Source: Acanthosepion pharaonis (Eukaryota; Mollusca; Cephalopoda; Sepiida; Sepiidae). Taken from it: a DNA stretch of 64,000 nt. Positions 56,691 through 64,000 of this stretch are shown in pieces. The stretch is from NCBI GenBank assembly GCA_903632075.3, contig CAHIKZ030005577.1, forward strand, positions 1,939,001-2,003,000. Direction: 5' to 3'. Position 1 is the stretch's first letter. Each line of letters starts with the position of its first letter. A program made the translations under genes and the position numbers. The notes beneath the pieces are model-generated. The model did no database searches. It was not told the DNA's origin and saw only the letters and a list, made by a program, of their open reading frames with translations.

Positions 56691-57100
56691 TTTTTTTTTT
56701 TTGTATTTGTGGTTGATGTAATATTTAAGATTAGTGTTTTAGCTCCTTTTTTTCACGTGAGAAACACATTGATTTGGAAATTCTTGCAAAAATCAAATAA
56801 TTGTCAGATTCTAATGAAACTTTCAGGACTTATCACAGATGAATGAAATTATTTTTAAATATTTTTTTTAGAAAATCTTGGTAAAAATATATTTTTAATT
56901 TCATGAAATTTTCATCCATTATTTTTTTGTATTAGTTAAAAGCAGCACTCCTTGGAGGATGTAAATTACAATAATTTTTAATATAAAATCTCTTAAAATT
57001 CTGCATTACTTTCATCCAGTTAGGTGATATTGTTTTTTAAGGAAAACTATATTTACAAATCAAAAATTGAAAAGCTTAATACAAATCATTTTGTAGCAAG

Positions 57101-57102
<2 letters not shown>

Positions 57103-57161
<59 letters not shown>
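57103..57161. repeat. Long (TA)n microsatellite
   Basis: About 30 TA units, seen directly. Confidence 0.98.
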
Positions 57162-57164
<3 letters not shown>

Positions 57165-57166
<2 letters not shown>

Positions 57167-58030
57167 TATGTTACATGCACATTTTTTTAAAGTATAATTG
57201 ACCATACACATCATAAACAAAAAATAAGAGCAATGACTATAGTAAATTTAAAGTCAACATTCCTAAAATTACATTACAGAGAATATTTTCCAACATTTTT
57301 AAAATTATTGAGTACTTAAAAATTATAGAAAAAAAAGGTGCTAACATCCTTTTCTTAAATTATGTTTTACAGATAAAGTCTCCATAAAACAACAATAACT
57401 ATGTAATCACCTGCCAATTATGTAAAATGGTGATGTCAGTTAAAAATACAACTACTGTTTAGTTTTGAAAAAGTAAATATTTTTTTTCAAATCATATTAA
57501 TTATACTTAAACAGCCAATATTCTAAAATAAAATTTCAGAAATGTATATTTTATTTTTGGAAGATTTTTTTTTTTTTTTTTACAGAGAATTACATTGCAA
57601 TGAAAGATGAATAAAAGTGGGGTGTGCTAATCAGCTATTTTAGAAAAAACAGAAAAAATTGATTCCAATCAATATAATTTTTGTTTGAAATACACTAGAG
57701 TATTTAGCTTATAGCAAATAGTAAATTTAATCCTTTAGTTTTAAATTAAAGCTAAAATGAAAGTTTCAAGAAAGTTGTTTTTCATTTCATTTTAAATTTG
57801 AGGTATTGAAAATTAATTTAAAGAAATAGAATTTTCATTGTGAAAAATTTAGTGGATAGTGGGGGAGTAGAATTTGCGAATACCTATGTGACATTTCTGG
57901 ACTATCAAACATCAGAAATTGAAGTTTGATCACAGATTTTGTTTAGGTTATGTGTTTCTGAGAAGCATAACGAGAAAGATTGTTGATCCAAATAATAAAG
58001 TATTGAAACATAATTCCTTATGTAAATATT
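57165..58030. other. No gene seen; AT-rich
   Basis: Homopolymer T and A runs only. Confidence 0.5.
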
Positions 58031-58039
58031 CTGACACTA

Positions 58040-58330
58040 ATTTTTTTTTTTTTTGCTCCTTTGGCACAAAGTGAAAAAAAAATTGCAATATTGAACATAA
58101 ATTTTATGCAAAACCTGATAAAAAGACAGGAAAATATTGAAATTACTATACAATTGCTTTGTTATATTGTCTCTCCCCGACCTGTTTTTGAGCAAGGAAC
58201 AAATCATTCTTTTATTCAGGTTACTGTAACTATTCTTTATTCTTTGTGTGTGCAGAAACTAAATGTATTCTGTTTTAAATATCCTTTTTTAATTGTAAAG
58301 TCAAATCATAAGCAGATCTGAAAATGACCT
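58040..58330 (+). repeat. Dispersed AT-rich repeat, copy 6 (core only)
   Basis: TTTTTGAGCAAGGAACAAAT (58183) and CAGGTTACTGTAACTATT (58217) match the cores of the other copies. The short ORF at 58061-58321 runs across it and is not called. Confidence 0.65.
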
Positions 58331-59012
58331 ACAATCTGTTGTTAACTGGGGCAAGAAATAGCTTGTTAATTTTAACATCTCCAGAATGAAACTGCTTGCT
58401 TTTAATTGTTTAAGAGAACCTGTTTTGCCTTTTGTCAGCATGGCTGATGCTAACCTCCAACGAGTAACTCATTGCACCTTCTTTTCAGCTGACATTAAGT
58501 GAAAAGATTATACTGAAGAAATTGTTAGGTTTGCTGGAAAGAAATTTGGTTCACTGTGTTGTGCTAGACAATTTTTCTCATCAGAATATATCTTTCACAT
58601 TTATAAGTCTTTCATTTGTCTATGCATTGAATATTACTGCCACATCTGGTAAGGTATGTCTACTTCATATAAGCATCAGTCACTTTCTCACCACAATAAC
58701 AGATCTTCCCTGTGCTTTTTCTATAAATAGTTTCATGGTAATTGTTTTGAATAACTTTCCAATATGGTAGCAAGACTTCATGAATTTAAGTGCAGTACTA
58801 AATTGCCATCATTTTACAGGTGAAATGACTACATGTAACTGTAAGTCCTATGCTAATAGTTTCTTCTCTGGAAGTCTGTTTTCACTTCTTGCTTTCCAAT
58901 TCAATTCCCCATGGATAATGGTTGACTGACTTTTTTTATCTTTAAATTGCTATGATGTTTTCATAAAGATATTGGAGAAATTTCCACTGGTTTTCCTTCT
59001 CCATGCATAAGT

Positions 59013-59144
59013 GTTTAGCGCATAACGAATCAGGATCACTAATTAAGTGATAACATCGGATTGGTGGGAATAAAAAGTAAACTAAAGAAGATTGAAGTCC
59101 CATGTTATCACTTAAATAGTGATCCTGATTCATTATGCGCTGAA
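59013..59144. repeat. Hairpin with ~42-bp arms
   Basis: TTAGCGCATAACGAATCAGG to TAACAT (59015-59055) mirrors ATGTTATCAC to ATGCGCTGA (59102-59143), with few mismatches and a ~46-nt loop. Confidence 0.85.
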
Positions 59145-59165
59145 AAGACAGTGCAATGAGTTACT

Positions 59166-59512
59166 ATGAAAAACAAAATAATGAAGCTGAGTTCTAGACT
59201 TAGTTTTAAATTCAGCCCTTATTTTCATCCAAGTCTGGTGAGCAGACATGGCATTCTCTGTTTGCAGTGTGTGAAAGACTGCCTGAATGATCTCAGTAGC
59301 TATTGTTTGTATATCCACCTCTCCAAAATTCCTGTTCTCTTCCTTGCTATACTGGATGCAGGTGCAAGGTCACATCCTTCACATGGGTTCATGTGATGGT
59401 TATGTGTGAAATTTTAGTGTAGCAAGTATCTAGCATAAATCCATATATAGAAAAGACAACTTTGAATTTAAAACTAAGTTTAGAACTCGGTTTCATTATT
59501 TTGTTTTTCTCT
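59166..59512. repeat. ~48-bp inverted repeats, ~250 bp apart
   Basis: GAAAAACAAAATAATGAAGC to TTTTAAATTCA (59167-59213) is mirrored by TGAATTTAAAACTAAG to ATTTTGTTTTTC (59463-59511). It is a short foldback or MITE-like unit without coding capacity. Confidence 0.82.
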
Positions 59513-59699
59513 TCCTATGCCCATTCCAACACTCACACATCCATGTCCACTGATACATGATTTAAAAATAATCTATTGGCAAATCTGCTCTAGTTTTACA
59601 TGCCATCCAAAATAAAATATATCCTATTGCATTGTACATTTCATTTTAAACCAAGTTCATAATCTTACATCATATGGGTTAATTTTTTTTCTCTTACAG

Positions 59700-59817
59700 T
59701 TTGCATCATAGAGTGGACCTGAAAACCATGATGGATATTCATGAAACAAAGACGAATTCTTACATTGTGAAATTCTTGGAATAGCTGTTCACTCAAAGTC
59801 TACAGAGGAAGAACATA
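59700..59817 (+). pseudogene. ZNF last-exon start, truncated by Tc1 (copy 1)
   Basis: Acceptor TTCTCTTACAG (to 59699) is followed by TTTGCATCATAGAGTGGACC and an ATG-ATG pair at 59729-59734, then finger-like sequence corresponding to the first finger of ZNF-C. A shift puts a TAG in frame. The Tc1 element begins at 59818 after TA, removing the rest of the array from this exon. The alignment with 46269-46400 is clear. Confidence 0.78.
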
Positions 59818-60895
59818 CAGTAGTGTCCAAAACTAAGGGCAAAATTTTAAAACCTAATATTTGTTAGAAATAACAACTGTGAAAAGCTGAAATTTTGACA
59901 ACTGGTAGTCGTTATCATCCATAATAACATACTAAAATTTGAATCATTTGCAAAGGATAGAAAAAGAATTATAACAATTATTTTTTTTATTTTCAAAATA
60001 GGATCATCCAAAAGTAAGGGACAAAATTGAGAAAAACAATGTAAACAGTATGCTATATTCAAATTTTTTGATTTCCTCTAAAGAATAAGTCTTACTTAGT
60101 CATTTGTAAATGTTGCATCAGCCGGGCACCATGAAAATTAAACGCCAAAAACTTGATTACTCTGTGAGACAAGCTATTGTGAAGCTACAAAGGAAAAGCA
60201 CACCATTAGAGAGATTTCAGAGAAAGTGAAACGTTCCAAGAGTGTTGTAGGCAGGGTTGTTAAATCCTACAATGATACTGGCAAAATAGTTAATGCTTTT
60301 TAAAACCGGCAGACCCCAAAAAAGAAAAGTGAAGATCGAATAATGCAGCGAAAATGTCATTAAAGGACCGTTTTAAGTCTTGCACAGAAATTAAAAGGGT
60401 TATGAATAGTACCTCATGTGTTAATGTGTCAAGACAGACTGTTTCTAGACGACTGCAAGAAATACGTCTGTTTAATCGAACCCCAGGGAAGAAACCACTT
60501 GTTAGTTCGAAGAATAAGAAGAAGAGATTAGAGTTTGCAAACAGGTATGTAATTTGGACATATGAAAATTGGGCAAAAGTATTTTTCAGTGATGAAAGCA
60601 AGTTTAATTTATTTGGAAATGAAGGAAAAAACAACAAAAAGAGACGTATTGGTGAAAGATTAAGTGCAAAGTGTACTAAGAAAACTGTCAAGTTTGGGGG
60701 CGGAAGCGTCATGGTATTTGGAATGTTTTCTAGCCAAGGTACAACGCCTCTTGTCCGGTTACAAACTTGTGTAAACACGCAGATCTATAAAAACATTGTT
60801 CAAGATCATGTTGTGCCAATCATACAGAATTCAGGTTTCGATAGGGCTACCTTTATGCAAGATAATGCCCCATGTCACAAGGCAAAGGTGGTAAT
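59818..60895 (+). mobile_element. Tc1-type element 2, 3'-truncated
   Basis: It starts CAGTAGTGTCCAAAACTAAG directly after TA (59816-59817). A second terminal-repeat-like sequence, CCAAAAGTAAGGGACAAAAT, lies at 60008, about 190 bp in, giving the IR/DR form. The transposase follows at 60131. The 3' part and right end are missing; after about 60895 the sequence is unrelated until the next duplicated unit starts at 61096. Confidence 0.85.
60131..60895 (+). pseudogene. Tc1 transposase 2, frameshifted and truncated
   Basis: The ATG at 60131 begins 'MKIKRQKLDYSVRQAIVKL'; a frame change then gives 'TIREISEKVKRSKSVVGRVV' (helix-turn-helix) and a GRPQK motif near 60308. From 60354 a long open piece has 'SRQTVSRRLQEI' (second DNA-binding helix-turn-helix), 'VFFSDESKFNLFG' with the first catalytic Asp, 'KFGGGSVMVFGMFS' and 'FMQDNAPCHKAK' with the second Asp (about 60856-60891). 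The Glu-bearing C-terminus is replaced by unrelated sequence, so the enzyme is inactive. The family differs from the 2575-3441 copy in terminal repeats and sequence. Confidence 0.88.
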
Positions 60896-61241
60896 GAGTT
60901 TAAGTTTTACTCTGCTGAAAGGGTTTGTACATAAATCAATGCCATTTTCTTCTGACAGAATCTGGTCCAACTTTGTTTTGCCATTTTGCACTTCACTACT
61001 TATGTAAGCATGTTTTGTGATGACAGTGTTTTTAGATACCGTTATACTAACTTGACCATGTTAATAGTGGCATTGATCATTTTCATTAGAATTATTCATG
61101 TCCACTGATACATGATTTAATAATAATCTGCTCTAGTTTCACATGCCATTCAAAATGAAATATATCCTATTGCATTGTACATTTCATTTTAAACCAAGTT
61201 CATAATCTTACATCATATGGGTTAATTTTTTTCTTTTACAG

Positions 61242-61359
61242 TTTGCATCATAGAGTGGACCTGAAAACCATGATGGATATTCATGAAACAAAGAAGAATT
61301 CTTACATTGTGAAATTCTTGGAATAGCTGTTCACTCAAAGTCTACAGAGGAAGAACATA
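61242..61359 (+). pseudogene. ZNF last-exon start, truncated by Tc1 (copy 2)
   Basis: Near-identical to 59700-59817, with acceptor TTCTTTTACAG before it and the same TA insertion point. It came with the tandem duplication. Confidence 0.78.
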
Positions 61360-61821
61360 CAGTAGCGTCCAAAACTAAGGGACAAAATTTTAAAACCTAA
61401 TATTTGTTAGAAATAACAACTGTGAAAAGCTGAAATTTTGACAACTGGTAGTCGTTATCATCCATAATAACATACTAAAATTTGAATCATTTGCCAAGGA
61501 TAGAAAAAGAATTATAACAATTATTTATTTATTTTCAAAATAGGATCATCCAAAAGTAAGGGACAAAATTGAGAAAAACAATGTAAACAGTATGCTATAT
61601 TCAAATTTTTTGATTTCCTCTAAAGAATAACTCTTACTTAGTCATTTGTAAATGTTGCATCTGCCGGCACCATGGCGAAACGCCAAAAACTTGATTACTC
61701 TGTGAGACAAGCTATTGTGAAGCTACACAAGGAAAAGCACCATTAGAGAGATTTCAGAGAAAGTGAAATGTTCCAAGAGTGTTGTAGGCAGGGTTGTTAA
61801 ATCCTACAATGATACTGGCAA
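61360..61821 (+). mobile_element. Tc1-type element 2, second copy, cut after the transposase start
   Basis: Starts CAGTAGCGTCCAAAACTAAG. The ATG at 61672 begins 'MAKRQKLDYSVRQAIVKLHK', which retains the HKEK reading lost in copy 1, then a 2-bp deletion gives a stop. At about 61822 the sequence switches to the Penelope-like fragment. Confidence 0.82.
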
Positions 61822-61824
61822 ATT

Positions 61825-62353
61825 TTCGATAAACCACCCATAAATGCAAAGAAACAATCACCTAACCCATCAGCTATCCTCACCTCTACCAAATATCTAA
61901 ACAATACAAACCAATCAGGGAATTACAAATGTAACAAACCTCGTTGCTTAGCTTGCAAACACTTAATAATAGATAATGTATTTTCTGTACCCAACACCAA
62001 TATCAAGATACACCCACCTCACCTCACCTGTGATAGCCATAACATAATCTACTATTTATTCTGCACCTTATGTCCTAATAGTGGATATATTGGTGGATCT
62101 GGAAATAATTTTAGATTTCGCTTCAACAATCATAAACAAAGCATACGTCAAAACAATCCTTATTCCCCCATAGCTGAACACTTTAATCAATCAGGACACT
62201 CATTAGAAAACTGTAAATGTTTATTGATATATTCTGATTTCAGTTCCACATACACACGCAGAAAAATACTGGATTTTAAAATTAAATACATATAAACTAG
62301 GGTTAAATAAAGACTTGGTTATTTTAAATCTTTATAAATATTTCAATAGTTAA
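61825..62353 (+). pseudogene. Penelope-like element: GIY-YIG endonuclease C-terminus
   Basis: An open frame without ATG runs 61825-62295 (about 156 codons). It has a Cys cluster ('YKCNKPRCLACKH'), then 'LTCDSHNIIYYLFCTLCPNS' and 'GYIGGSGNNFRFRFNNHKQS', and 'PIAEHFNQSGHSLENCKC'. The Ile-Tyr-Tyr / Gly-Tyr-Ile-Gly pair, the Arg and His of FRFRFNNH, and the Glu-His-Phe segment are the GIY-YIG nuclease fold as found after the RT of Penelope-like retroelements, with the preceding Cys motif typical of that family. A +1 shift near 62280 restores the expected tail, 'LNTYKLGLNKDL', to a stop at 62351-62353. The RT part is absent, consistent with 5' truncation on insertion into the Tc1 copy. Confidence 0.85.
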
Positions 62354-62618
62354 ACATTTTTTTAGATATAGTTAAATTTTTTTTTTTTTTTAAACAACAT
62401 CTAAAATATTATTACAGTTAGATTTACGTTAAGAATATTCGAACATAGTGGCATTCCATATCACGTGATGTCCGCATCTCGCGACGGACGCTACTTGTAA
62501 ACAAACGGTTATTTCTGAAGAAAGATTGAGGTCAATCTGAAATATCAAATATATATATATAAATAAATAAATACTTTCATAAAAAAAAACATTATTATTT
62601 TTTTTAATTTGCAAATTT

Positions 62619-62641
62619 TTCTATATATATATATATATATT
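62619..62641. repeat. (TA)n microsatellite
   Basis: Seen directly. Confidence 0.95.
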
Positions 62642-62683
62642 TCTCATTATTATTGGTGTTACCTTTCATATATACATATGAGT

Positions 62684-62750
62684 GCATGATGTAGTGATTT
62701 GAATGTTCTGACTATGAGACACAGGTTCAAATCTCAACATGGTTGATTTT
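62684..62750 (+). mobile_element. tRNA-like SINE head
   Basis: ATGATGTAGTGATTTGAATG resembles a degenerate A box and ACAGGTTCAAATCTC is a good B box, about 45 bases apart. The following sequence is a short unique tail. Not foldable as a complete tRNA. Confidence 0.58.
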
Positions 62751-62759
62751 TTTCAGGAA

Positions 62760-64000
62760 GGTGACAGGTGTAAAAGTGGCTAGACATTACAAACATAGAA
62801 AAGTGCTTGTCTATGCATACATGTATATTTTGAAGCAATTACTGGATTTTTTTTTTAATCAGGCATCATTCCTTGTTCTTAAAAATCAGAATTTTGTAAC
62901 ATTTTTGATAAATCTTAATTAAAAATTTAAAAAGTGAGTTCTTACAATTTTTCTTACAAGACAAGCTTAGCTCAAATTTGAAAAGCACAACATTTTTAAT
63001 TAATAAACTTTGAACTAAATGGCTACAAATAAGAATTTTCTCTTGCATCTGTAAAAATCACAATGGTGACTGATTGACAGAAATATGATATTGTAAACAA
63101 AAATAAAAATAATCATAATGTCAAGACAATTTTATGAGAAATATTTATTTTAATCATTACTCAATCTAGCTGCATGAAAGAATTGCCAAATTTGTTTTTT
63201 GAAATAGTATGCTTTACAAATAGCATATTTGTGATAACTCACAAAAAAATTTCATGTTGACAGATCTAGACTGAGCAGCTTCCATTAAGAACAATCATTA
63301 CTTTTAAAAAGTTAATTCTGGAAAAAGGTTGTATTATATGAAATGTTGATTATAAAGAATGTAAAAAAAAAAAAATCTACTATTTACTATTTCATGGTCT
63401 CAAGTAATGAATTTTATTTTTGTGAAAGTGTCTATTACAATTTTTAAAGGAATAAAGTGTCTATTACGATTTTTAAAGGAATAAAATCAGGTGCCTCCAA
63501 AACTTTATGAAAAAAAAGAAGATACATTATGAAAAGAAAATATCCAAAACAGAAACAAAATTTATCAAAATCTTTTTGTTATTATTAAGGGAATAAACAT
63601 ATCAATCTTCCTCAAATAAAGTTTCAGAAAATTACATTTTATTTTTAAAAGATTTTTTTAATAAAGAGAATAATGTTGCATTGACTGATTTTTCAATATG
63701 GATGATTTTATTGATAATCCCCCAAAATAGTTGTAATCTATTTAATTGCAATTTGAAATAAAACAAAGTGTTTTCTTTATTGGAAATATTAAGTTTAATT
63801 TATTAACTTGGAATTAAAACTAAAATATATGCTTCAAGAAATATTTTTTGTTGTTTTAAATTCATTTTAAAACTTAGGTAATTCATTTTTGTTCTTTTTT
63901 TTGTGGGGGGGTACAAAAATAAAATATTCAGTGATTTTTCTTTATATGCCTAAAAAAAAAAAATTCACAACAACCACTAAATTGAAACAAAAACACTAGA
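62760..64000. other. No gene seen; AT-rich end of window
   Basis: A 30-bp tandem duplication (GTGTCTATTAC(A/G)ATTTTTAAA) is at 63429-63488. Otherwise the region has homopolymer-rich sequence resembling the AT-rich dispersed repeat only vaguely. Confidence 0.5.

Larger units (their letters stand above)
59542..61825 (+). repeat. ~1.55-kb tandem duplication of a ZNF exon start plus Tc1
   Basis: 59542-60270 is repeated at 61096-61822 with few differences. CATGTCCACTGATACATG is at 59542 and 61096, the exon start at 59700 and 61242, and the Tc1 start at 59818 and 61360. The second unit has a 12-bp deletion in the intron part. Both units carry the same Tc1 insertion, so the duplication followed the insertion. 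Confidence 0.88.

Overview
The window looks like intergenic, repeat-dominated DNA of an animal, most likely a cephalopod (octopus-type). This is inference from three things: long tandem C2H2 zinc-finger exons joined by HTGEKP linkers, AT-rich sequence packed with (TA)n tracts, and many decayed DNA transposons and tRNA-derived SINEs. No database search was possible. No bacterial operon, CRISPR array or intact housekeeping gene was seen.

The recognisable protein-coding content is three C2H2 zinc-finger (ZNF) loci. ZNF-A (+, 12.2-14.6 kb) is broken by frameshifts and stops. ZNF-B (-, 29.3-30.8 kb) has an open 509-codon last exon with 17 fingers. ZNF-C (+, 46.3-47.8 kb) also has 17 fingers, from a different subfamily. 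ZNF-A and ZNF-B lie in the arms of a roughly 6-kb inverted duplication (about 10.3-16.5 kb against 26.7-32.3 kb). The arms share the 3' splice site, a 110-bp upstream tandem repeat and the downstream region. The ~10-kb spacer holds a hairpin MITE, an element with 160-bp inverted ends, an LTR-like promoter module and a 126-bp satellite of about 17 units.

The rest is nested mobile DNA. At 2.2-4.4 kb a dead Tc1 element (first catalytic Asp changed to Gly) carries a hAT insertion with an 8-bp target duplication. At 6.1 kb there is a SINE-like unit with 5S rRNA-like and tRNA-like parts. At 33.4 kb lies a retroelement Gag zinc-knuckle remnant. At 36.2-39.4 kb a mariner-type element is interrupted by a solo LTR that itself contains another LTR. 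At 43.7-45.0 kb are a LINE 3' remnant and a non-autonomous Helitron. At 50.9-51.2 kb a foldback carries a class II tRNA-like core. At 59.5-62.4 kb tandemly duplicated ZNF exon starts are each interrupted by a Tc1 element, and the second copy runs into a Penelope-like GIY-YIG endonuclease fragment that has no ATG. A diverged AT-rich interspersed repeat occupies much of 8.3-10, 34.3-35.6, 40-42 and 53.6-58.3 kb.

There is no evident pathway linking these genes. The ZNF proteins are presumably nuclear DNA-binding proteins. Their association with transposons fits the general picture of co-expanding ZNF and transposon repertoires, but that link is inference.
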